Origin: Branchinecta lynchi
Lineage: Eukaryota > Arthropoda > Branchiopoda > Anostraca > Branchinectidae
DNA: 64,000 bases
Assembly (NCBI GenBank): GCA_023053575.1
Contig: JAKZAP010000018.1
Span: 10,850,001 to 10,914,000, forward strand
Direction: 5' to 3'
Below are positions 24,301-36,300 of the stretch, piece by piece. Position 1 is the stretch's first letter; each line of letters starts with the position of its first letter. The position numbers were made by a program, and so were the translations under genes. The notes under the pieces are model-generated. The model saw only the letters and a list, made by a program, of their open reading frames with translations, ran no database searches and was not told the DNA's origin.

Positions 24301-27300
24301 CTTTTAACATATTTTCCGATTTTGGCTGGATTCCAGGCGAACTAGTTGTCCGGCGAGAAAATAGTTTTCACCTTCGTGTTCAACATGTCTCCTTACCCCT
24401 AAATCAAACATTTAATCAACTTCATATGAAAGTTTTACTTTTAACAAACTTTCCGGTTTTGCCAGATTCCGGACGAACTACTTGTCCGGCGAGAAAATGA
24501 TTTACACCATCGTGCTCAGCATGTCTGTTTACCCCATAATCGTCTATCACATTAGCTGTTTAAAAATAGTTTGTTTGTCCCTTAATTTGAACCCCCTCCT
24601 CCACCCCCGAATATAGGGCTACAGTGCCCATCTACGTACTCGACCGTACTCTTGACCCAAAGAATCGTCACACCGAGTTTCATCAGAATATCTCATTCCC
24701 TTCGAGAGTTATCGTGCTCACAGACGGACGGACGTACGGACAGACGGACAACTTTTGCGATGTCATAGCAAGAATAAATAAGGGAAGAATTGAGAAGACT
24801 TGAATCATGCGACGTGTCTTTCCGCCCGATTCTCAAGTATCGCGGGTGGAGCCATACTCGGCGCCTGTCCCGACCACAGAGTAATTATTGGCGCTGGTTC
24901 TTCTGATCGCCATTCTCCCTGTCAAGAAAGTGCGCCGAATTCAAATTATACAGAAAAAGGCCGACATTTTGCCGTATGCTCTACAATTAAATCGCAGCTG
25001 CCACTAGTTTAAAAGACGTGATAAGGGGCTAAAGTACAGTAAGATGATAGAAGTGATATTCAATCAGGCAGAAAAGGACCGATTTGGGCTGAATACTACA
25101 AGTTTAAAGAAGGACAAGTTTCCAAATCTGTTTACTCTAGGCTTAGAAAGTTAGGTAGAATATCCGTCTCTGGAGAAGTGGGAAGTAACATTTACTTCTT
25201 CTTTTTTTCACACAAAAATATTCAGGTAATCTCCATGGCTGGCAGGTTCATCGTGATGAAAGAAAAGAGTTTGAATAGGATAGATAATGAAACATTTAGA
25301 CAACTACCCGAGATAATGATATACATTTAGACCAACAATAATAAGTTGTATCCCAAATTTAGACGTTTTGAATGAAATCGTATAGTTGTCAATTTCCATA
25401 ATCAGTCAAAAACTTAAAATAGGAAATACTTCAACCCAACTGTTTTACCAACTGTTAACTATCCGAGAAATGGTCTGAACTAAATTTTGTGCACAGTGTA
25501 CAACTTAAAACAAAACATAACAACTCTTTGGGTATAGTTAGTCAGCTATGCCCAAAATTCGAGTTTGATTGATGCAAAAACATGATAATGTAAAAAAAAC
25601 GATTATGAAAAAGCGGTTTGTTATTAGCATAGGCAACGACAAATTTAGCCAGATGTAAACTGCAACTATCCGAGATAATGATACACATTTTTGACCAAGA
25701 ATAATAAGTCCTTTCCACAAACTGAGACGTCTTAAAAGATATCTTACCATCAGCAATCGTTAATTTAAAATTAGGAAATAGTTTACAGCCTACTGTGTTT
25801 TGCAACTACACGAGAAAGTGATATGAACTAAATTTTGTGTAGACAGTACAACTTAAAAACAAAAGATAATAACTCCTTCAGTACATTTCGACAACTAAAT
25901 ACCTTAAATTGTCCAAGTTTAATACCTGTTCTAGATGCGATTCTTTACAGTCCTGAGAAGACCAAAATAAAATTACAATGATCACACCGATCCTATTGAA
26001 TCTGAACTAAATGCATGCCTGTTAGGTCTTCCCTTCAGCGTTCAAGTTGCTTAATTGCTCCCCTGAGTCATCAAACGCCGCATTCCCTAGGGCTTCACCG
26101 TCTTTGTGAAGGGTCGTGATACCATAAGCTTCATATTGCAAATCTGACCCGAGATTGAAAAGTCGTTTCCATTTGTATTATCCTCAGAATCAGCACTGTT
26201 TGAATTTCCCGCCTTTTCTGACTGCTTCATCACTTTTCCTTGGAGGTAACACTTAATACTGCAAGAGGCAACACGCGAAGCTCCACCCAGGGTCCACCCC
26301 TGGTAAATAATATCGGACCAAAAGATATTCCGGATGCTGACATCAAGGTTATGTGAGTTCTCAATTCTCCCCTTATTTATTCTTGGTCATAGGTATCCCT
26401 CCTCTTACGTTTTGGGATCCCAAAAACGAAAGGGCTAGTCTGTGCAGCATTAACCTAGCTATGAAACAAAACAACAGCGAAAATCCAGACTCTATAGATA
26501 AAGACGTGCCTCGGGTGTGAAGTCAGCACAAGCTCCAGGAAATGACCGCGAAAAACTTACTTTTGATAAATCTCTGAAATGAAAGTTATGCAATCGTACT
26601 AATTGTTATTTGATTAAAGGTGGCCACTAGATTGTGCTTATTCATTCCAATATTCAGAATTATTCAGCTGGATTCAGCTGGATCAGCCAATATTCAGCTG
26701 GATGCGAGAAAGTACACGTGTCCCATACCTACTTGTGTCCCATACCTCCACCCGCTCCCCTACTTGTTCGGCAAGAAAATAATTTTTATATTTGGATTCA
26801 GCATGTCTGCTTACTCATAAATCAACTATCTCAATAGCTTTTAAGAAAATATTTCTTTTTCCCCCTTAATTTGAAACCCCCTCCCCCACCCCCAAATCTA
26901 GGGTTACAGAGCCCATCTACGAACTTGACCTTACCTTTGACCAAAGAATCCTCACACCAAGTTTCATCAAAATATCTCGTTCCCTTCGAGGGTTATCGTG
27001 CGGACTGACGGACAACTTTACGTTTCCCTCCACTTACATTTTAGGATCCCAAAAAACTGATATTAACTTACGTAGTCACATCACAAGTGCCAAACTAGGC
27101 TCTTGTGTATGTTATGATGGAAGTGAGATGACCTTTCAGATACCACGATAACCGCAAAAACCACTTTGACCGTGGTATCAGATACCCCTGTAACTGTGAA
27201 AACGGCTTCAGACCGTGGTATCAGATACCACGGTAACTACGAAAATGCAACGATTATCCTCGCAATCGCACTGCAAGATTTACGTGGCTCAGTGTATAAG

Positions 27301-30300
27301 GCTTACGCTTCAGTGTGAAGGCTGCATAACTTTTTCAGTTTGTATGTTAAAGTGGAACTTAAATATTACTTTTGAGCCCAAGCTGACTTTACAACATTTT
27401 CTTTTTTTCTCTCATACTCTGCCCCCTATTGTACTTGTACAGTTTTGGCAGGTAATAAATCTATATCATATCATATCATACCATATTCTGTCTTTTGCCT
27501 CCCCCATACGCTCCCGAAACGAATACGCCTCCTGGGGGAAGCGGCTGTGAAGGTTCCAAAGTTGACACCTGTTTCTGCTAAAACAGACCGCTATAAAAAG
27601 AGCTTTGCAAAAGAGCTATACAAAAATATTGAATTTGTCAGTTTGCTATGATAAGACATATTTTTGAATTAAAGTTTTATTCTATTCAAATAATGCATAA
27701 AACGGATCATATAATGTATAAAGCATCGTAGCTGACCTATCCGTTTTATGCATTATTTGAATAAAGTGGAACTTCCCATCTTGCAGTAAACCATAGCTTG
27801 TTATGTTTAGTAAAGCCATCTTTGACTGATTTCCGTGAGAAAATTTTGTGCATCTTTCTGGTTCTCACAACAAATTAGGACAAAATGAATGAAGAACGTC
27901 GAGGTGGTCTCGCCAAGTTACGTTTGAAGCTACACATCCGCCTACTGGAGCATGCTGTCTATAATTAAATAGGTTGTATTTTATTTACCGAGCTAGTGAG
28001 ATTTTCGTGCCCGTTATCAAATGACAAAGTGAATTGAAGCGTATATCTTTTAAAATTATTTTTAATTAGATGGCTCTTTCATTAGTATCATGCGACTTCA
28101 ATCTAGTCTTCAGATTTTGCTGTGTACACCGTTAAGGCGAGACTGGATTTCAGGCATCAAACATTCCTATGTTCGATATCAACACTTTTAGTTTAATTCA
28201 GAAAACAAAACTAAAATAAGACATCCAAAATATTCCCAAAGATTAACTGTTTAGAAGATGGTGTTTAAAACACATACATATTCCATTCTCAGTTATTCAC
28301 AGATGATTAATTCTGCACTGCACACGGGGGAATCCTGGCATCGCCAATTTGGGCGATAAGAAGACAAGGCGATCAGGGTCGGTGCGAAAGCGACGCACCC
28401 CTCATGCTTCAAAGAGTCGTACTCTCATAGTCAATCAATCAATCAATAAATTTATTACCCGAAATACACACACGGTGTAAACACCGAGTAAATATAAAGA
28501 GAAAAAAGCGAACACACGATTAGGGTTGGGAGCTTCCGCACTGGAATTCCTGCCCGGATGTTCAGCACCATCATCACTTCCATATGGTATAGTTGAAAAT
28601 TTTTCAACTTGATGATGAAAGTGCAGGAAATCCGGCCGGGAAATCCTGATCGTGTGTTCGCACTATCAGTCGTATGATTTTAGTTTGCCTTTATTGCTGT
28701 TTAGCTTGCCGGAGTGACATAAGGCAGTTACCAAACGTGAGTTTTGCCCGTAAAACCCCTGTTTCTAGTCGTATGGCTGCGAAAAGATACATTAGTTTTG
28801 TGTTTCGAGCTCGTCTCACAGATGTTCGTTATCATAAATTTGTCAAAATGACAGTTGTATGTTCTTAGCTTGCCAGAGTGACACTAAATCGTATGAATTT
28901 CTTCTTGTCGCATTTTGCGTTAACGGATTTTCTAGTCGTATATTACGAGAAGTCGTTAAGTTTTGAGCTTGTCAGAATGACAGACGTATGTCTGGCGCTT
29001 GCTTATCGTGAATTTTGCCTGAAAACCTGTTTCTAGTCTTACTGTTACGTACAGCTCTTCCGTAAATCACATCTTACGAGACAATCGTCTAGTTAGAATT
29101 ACGGTCGTATGGTTAGAGCTTGTCAGAACGACATAAATGCAGTTACCGAATCGTGATTTTCAGCGTGTTGCGCACAGTTTAAATGCAACTGGTTCTGTAC
29201 CAAAACATCTGTATTTTAGCAACAAACAGGCTTTATGCAGAAAAGTTTAAATATTATCTGATTTTATGCAAATCTTCTTTTGTTGGAACACACGCCGGCT
29301 TTGTAAGCACTGTGATGATGGGCCTGATGATACCACGATTTTTTTCAGACAACTCAGACGAAATCTTCTTTGTACCTATTTTTATTCTGGATAGCCACTA
29401 CCTTTTTTCGGAAAGGATTGAGTGGAACCGCTGTCATGTACAAACATTCGGCAAAACGTTCCACTCCGTTTGGGATTTATTGGGGTTAGAGACAGGCAGA
29501 CAGATCTGCGATATCACAGGCGTCCTTTACTTTTGGTTGGAATCCAAAAAAGACTCTGATCATAAATGTTTCCAAAAGTTTAGCCTGCGTTTTCTTCTAT
29601 AGTAGCCTATTCTCTAAATAAGACGTAGACCTATTCTCGCCGTTCCCCGAGGACTCTTGTTGAGGACTCCCCGCGTTTTTTATTGTCCCGGAGATTCACT
29701 CCCCGTAATCTTGCCAATCGCAACGGACGAGGAAAGCTACGATTATCACCACCATCATCAACAAGTGCGCAAGCGCTCAGACGTGGAGTGTAAAAGTAAA
29801 ATGTTTATCACATTTTATATACAGACAGCTTTAGAACCAAGACTTTTCTCATCCCCAATAACCAAACATAAATGTAAACAAACCGTCAGTATAAATCCAA
29901 AGAAATGTTGAAGGTCTTGCACGAATTGGTTCGAACATGCCAGCGAGTCCCACCCTTTAAACCTCTTTTTCATTAGCCAGGTAATAACAAGTGCAATAAA
30001 CCAAATCGTAGCAGCCTAATGCCCCCTTTGTCACAATTCATTAAGAACGACACATCATCGATCATATGACAAAGCAAACTGTTCATTAAAGATCAAGTAC
30101 GTCGCGTCGTCTTATTTGTTGCTGTTACAGCAAATCCTCATCCATATATATATCTCCCCAAATATACAAGAGTTGGAGTTGAGACCTTTCACTGACGAAC
30201 TTAACTCATGGGAAATATAGGCCCAGCTGCCTTCTATATCTTCTTCTATATATATCGTACATTATTGGTTGCCCTATTTTGCCAAAATTACCTAACTACG

Positions 30301-33300
30301 GTACATCAAACATGCCATTGCAAGAAATAATTCCTGTTGAAGTGGCTCCCTATCAAAGTTCATCTACCAAACAAGTATCTCTTGTGGACCAGGTGGTGGC
30401 AAGCTAAAAGCTTAGCTTCCAATGTAATAATAAAAAATAAATTAAACTAGATGTATTGTAAAAGAGTGTTGACTCGCTTTATTCTTTTATGAATATTAAA
30501 TTGTTACAAAGAAATGAAGAGTAACAGTGCTAGCAAGTTTGCTGCCCGAGATATTCGGTAAGCTACTGCTTCTTCACAGGAGCTGTCTTGATCAGTATGT
30601 TTGCGGTTCTGCACCTATGCGGCCCCTCTTAAGGTTAATTCAGACTGACGCGTATAATCAGGATACGTTTCTTTAATCCCTCATAAGCTCGTTCACACTT
30701 ACAGCGGCTCCGTTCATACTGGAATAATCATGAGTTTGTGGAACATAAATTCTCGACATCCTTCGTAAGATTTAAAGGACCCGTCGCACCTATAATGCCA
30801 ATCCGTATTTATCTCTCAAGAAACAAATAAGCCAATGGAACCTCCGTCTTTGGTCCCATGCAGCGACTAGGGATACCTCGACAAAACTGAGCTGAACTAA
30901 TGGTACTTGCTGAGCCTTGAGTTGATGTCCGTCTACTTCCCTCTTAACAGCTGCGCAAATCAGAGGAAAAAGTGCAGCAGGTGTGCTGACCCGCTTTGTA
31001 GCGCGTGACGTGTGACGTCAAAATGGTATAGACAACCAATCGGCTCTTGCCTTTTAAATTTTTTCTCCGGGGCTTTACTGCGATATGGCTGTTTGTAGAG
31101 GTAACGAATTGTGATGTGCTGTGTAGATCCTACCCTCCGCTCTTTTGCGTCACGGGCAGGCATCGGGAATCTGTTCGACTCCGCATGGTCGTATTACAGA
31201 GATAGGGAGACAGAGGTTCTGGTGTTTATTTGTCCTTGATTCTAGCCCCCTAACGACAACTCAGTGATTTCCACACTTGCTTTCATTCGCTATTTTCGCT
31301 GCGTAACATACTTCCGACGAAGGTCTACTGTCTAGTATAAGCTTGCTCGTGAGAAAAACTGGGTATGTAAATTTGTCCATGTTTCTGTCTGAAGTCGATG
31401 GGCCAGAAGAGGAGGCTTAAAACAGCTAAAGCCGTCGATAATTTGTAAACAGCAGAGCTTAGTTTTACAGTATTCATCAATTTTAGTATAGTGGAACGAA
31501 AACAGAAATACAGAAAATAGGGCGAGATGAGCTTTAACACAAGTATACGCATCCATGTGTTAAATCTTATGACACTATTTGGAGGGCGGGCAGCTGCTCC
31601 CACTGGCATTGCAAGGGGGCTCACAGGAACCCAGGAAATTTGGGACATCTGGTTGCGTCATATCAATTGACCAAACCTGAACCCTTTTTATCCGAGATAA
31701 TGACCCATTGTTCGCGGATCGAATGTATGCAAGGGGCGTTTGAGCCTGAGAAGTCTAACGTGGGTTGCAGCAAAGGCTACTTTGTTCCAATTTTCTTTCG
31801 GACGGTCATTTTATTCGGAAAGGGTTGAGCTGAAGCACCGTCATGTACCAGTTTTCCCTTAAATGTCTCACACTGTTTGAAATGTATAGTGACCAAAAAC
31901 TATGAGCGGGTGGTTCCCAAAGTCACCACGTTCTTTTTCCCTACTCTCACATTGTCCACGCTCTGAATGCCCACTATCGAAATGCCCATGGTTCAAAATG
32001 GGCACAGGGTCAAAATGACCACGGCTCAACATGTCCACGACTCAGGTCGAACACCCGAAATCGAAATCTCCAAAGCGCCAGCGGCTCAAAATGCCGTCAG
32101 TTCCAGATGCCGTTCAAAATGGTTACAGGGGAGGCTAATATCGTCTTGGTTCGTCGTCTCACCCCATACATACACCCTAATCAACATGAACAAACGTTAC
32201 ACACACTCACTTTTAACCCTCTCCTCCAACCCTAAACATGGAACTGCGGACCGTCGATGAACTTGGACAGCATTTGACCCGAAGATCCTCAACAGCAACC
32301 CAAAGATCTGAATCCCTTTGACAGTTATCGTATTTGCATATGCGGACGGTAAAACGGAGGTTACAAGACAGGTGTATTTACCTCTGAAATTGAGCTCCAC
32401 GACTTCTAAGTCGGAAATAACCATCGGCGGCTTCGTGGCGGTCTTCTCGTAGTCGTTGTACCACTCACACCTCAGCCTCTTTGCTTCATCCCAGACTTCA
32501 ATCAACTCTTCATCGTACTGAACCACGACCGTATTTTCATAAAATTTACCATTCATATCCGGCTTCGTACCGCATCCATTATACATAATGGAAAACCGGT
32601 ATGTACTCCTGCCGGATTGCGGTTGAACATATCCACATTCACCGGCAGCAAAAGCTCCTTTCGAGAACACTAAACCGTTGAAGGGTCTGTCGAAAGACAG
32701 TTGCACTTCCATATGGTCTTTGGCGCACATTACTTCCAAATTAGATATTTGGGGCATATTTGGTGGTCTTTCCTGATGCCATGCTTCCTGCTGTCCGTGT
32801 GTGACCTGAAATGCAGAGATGTAAACATTATTCTGTGCTAACCGAAGGCTAGAGGCTTAATGGGTACAAGGGTTCAAATACTCACGGTCACTTTTATTTT
32901 GCTTTCCAGAGCGTGTCCACTTTCTTCGGTTTCGGTCTGCAGCAATTGCCCTTTGCCCGCACTGATTGCGACATGTTACAGTATTAAAACATGCTTTTTC
33001 GTTTTATTTTTAAGCATACAACACAGGTACAGCGCCTAGAGGTTCGGCAAATCAGACAGGGAAATTCCACTGTTCGAAAACCGATTATTCGTGGGTAGCT
33101 GAGCAACGAAGTAACGCTTTTTCATCAGGTCTTTAAGCCTCTTTTTTCTTTTTAAATTGACCCGCGTAGCATCTTTCCAACCATTTTTTCAGATTTTCAA
33201 TTATCTCCCATAACAAAATAATCAAACTTCAAAAATTTAATCTCCTCCATTTCACATATCCAAATCAGCATGTTTACGGATTAATCGCCTAATTTATGCC

Positions 33301-36300
33301 TGGCACCACTAGTTTCGGCAGGTACTGGAAAAGGGTGTACAGAAAGTGCCGGGGAGTGGGTAACCCTTCTTTTGATTTCGAAATGTATAATGAATTTGCG
33401 CTGATACTTGGGAATTTTGTTAGTAGGACGGCCAAGAAACTAGTAGATTTAAATGGAAATTGGATTATAATTTGACAAGTCGTACAAATGAATTACTTAA
33501 GTCGCCTCATGCGTCTTTGGTTTATGAAACACGCAGGGTTTTTACGGCGTCTGGGATTCAAGACGAATAACCTATTAAATGAGGTGAAGTTTTCTGTATT
33601 CTGGCTATAACTCACTGAGTAATTTATATATGTGGCAAGCATCATGCAGTGAGTGCCAGTAAATAAGCATAATGTGGCATCAATAGCAGTGGGTGCCAGT
33701 GAATAATCATTGGCACAGATTTAAGGTTAGCTGGAGGGCATTACTGGGGTATTCTGAATATTTGCTAACATGATCCAGCGTCTAAAGCTCTTGCAGGGAA
33801 CTTCCAACTTTTTTTCTCTTGTGAGTTTTTGCCTGGCCCAACCCTTGTCTGTGTAAGTGGCCATAAGCCCCGAGAACAAAGTGGATGGAAAAGGCGATGA
33901 AAGGCCAGAACAAAAATAGAAAAAAGCGGACTGGAAACTGGGAAATAGCTCGATGAAAGTAGATTTTCAGCTCTGATGTAAATCAGAACAAAACTTTTTG
34001 CAATGGAAATGATTGCCTTCCATAGGATAATTCTCGGGATAATTGTTACCAAATCCTAGACAAGGAATTATGAAACACCAAATTAAGTTTCTGCGGCAAA
34101 TATACAACCGATATCCAAAAAGTATGAGTAGAGTGCGTCTCAGAATGATGGCTGAATAATTCTTTATATTCTCCATTTTTCAGACTAGACCTCTTTGCAA
34201 CGCAAAAAAACTGAACGGTATATGTAAATACATGTAATGATACATAGATATGAACTGGTTAGACGAATTTTCTTTCGGGTGGGATCAGTTTTACTATGGC
34301 CGGCTTCTACCAGACTGTTGTGGTGGTTTGCGAACTCTGTTCGCATGCCCCGCGGTAGCTCAAATGGCCTGCCTTGTAAGCAGAGGGTCGTGGGTTCAAA
34401 TCTCGGCTGAGGAGCATTTTTGTCTTTCAGTTCACTACGTATAAAATGTAAATACATGTAATTGGTTAAAGCGGAGGATTTGAAGTTTCTTCTCCTTCTC
34501 CACCTACCTGAATCAGCTGATGGGGCTCAGCCGTTACAGAGCGTGTTCCACCCTACTTACCGTAGTTACTACGCATGATGTCACGAATTCTGTCTTTTTG
34601 CCATCAAGGCTGAAACGATTTTTCTATTTTCCAGCAGGATCTCACGCCAGGGGCGAATCCGACCAATCACGTTACAGAGATGCGTAGTAACTACGCTTAC
34701 TACGCTCCCGAGCATGGTAAGCAAATAGTAACTATTAGTTACTATTCCGACAAGGTTGGAACGGTCAGCGTAGTAACTTTTCGTGAGGATGGTCGGGAAT
34801 AGTAACTATTGTTAGAAGGGTGGAACACGCTCACAGTTTCAACCGTTGGCGAATATTCTACTCTGGAATCTTAGACTTTTCAGTTTCCATTTAAAAAAAT
34901 TCATATCACGGTTAGTCTCTTTTATAATTTCATACCCTCGTACAAATCTTCCCGGATCCTTTTAGAAGCGTAACCAGCGAGTTCGTACTAATGGATTATT
35001 TAATTACTTTACAGGCGTAATTTCCTCATTAACTAGATGTACAATGACATATCAGCAAGTCACCGTGAGAAAATCTGTCGCGTTAAAAATACCAATTTCA
35101 TGGAGACAGCTTTTTCTATCAAAATACTATCAGCATCTTGGTGCCAACAACAGGTGTCAGTTGCTTCACCATACGAAAGGACCATTCACGTCCTTCTGTT
35201 CCTCTGACCTACATACACATTACCACTCATGGTGTTTAAGCTCCGACACATGTATGTCCTGAGAATCTTGGTCAGTGGTGTAACAGAACAATTAATATTT
35301 CAGCAAAGACCATACGGTCAACCAGACCATGAGTACTTTCTCAGGGATCTGCAAGTATGCCGTTAATTTTGGTCTCGACGCCGTTAAGTTTGAAGATTTT
35401 TAGATTTGTAGTCAGAAAATGTTTTTGATTTTATGATTGTATTTGTGTTGCGAGAGCAACACTTTGGTTTTGTCCTCGTTTTTTTTTTTTTTTTTTTTTT
35501 TTTTTCCTATGACTCCGATTTCATTTTATTCCTGGTAACTGAGAAGGGTCTAACCTGTGCGGTTTTTACGGAAAGTGTGGACCTTAGGCCGGATTGATGA
35601 ATATGACATTACATTTTGGAAAGCTCCGTAGAACTCTTGCCTGGGGCCAATAAGGATGGTTTTTGCTTGTCCTCGAGCCAGAGCCTACGGTTTGCGAAGT
35701 GAAGTGGAGTTGTATAGCCTATGTCAAAGAGGACTATCTGAAGTTGTGTAGCGAACCTTTCGTTTCATCAAAAGATGTTTCTGCTTTCGAGTGGAAAGCT
35801 CCGTTCTAGCACGCAAGCAGGCAGGCACCAGTTTCAAATTGAAGATGGACTAAAATCTATAAGTGTTAAATATATGCGGCAGTTACCCGGCCCCACAGCC
35901 AACATATCTTCTTTGAGTGATAAATAGAAAAATCTACAGAGACAAAAAAGTGGCTTTTTCCCACGGGTCCGAAAGTGCTGCCACCTATTGTTTCTGTCCA
36001 TGTCTGCGACGATTTCAGCAGAGTTTATAAATTTTTTTTTTTTGCACTTTGGTTTGTGGTAAAGTAACGGTATCAGATGTGCCTCTTAAACTTTAAAAGT
36101 TCTCTCATTGCTAAAGAAACTAGAGCTTATCCTTTGCTCCTTTCTAAGTCGTGACGTTAGAAAGTTGGCCTACGGCAAAAAAGTCAACTTTTGAACTAAG
36201 ACAGGTAGAATTTTTTTTTTCGACGGCAATCGATAGCCATTGATGAGGTGATCAAAGTATATGTCATCCATTTTTTGGTACAAAAATTCCTTCATGAGAT

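Noticed and set aside
29183..29602. 139-codon plus-strand open frame
   Set aside because: It overlaps two degenerate dispersed repeats (29290-29600), which explain the sequence better than a gene.
34346..34416. Functional tRNA-Thr gene
   Set aside because: The acceptor and T stems are mispaired and the D arm is shortened, although the anticodon arm is intact.
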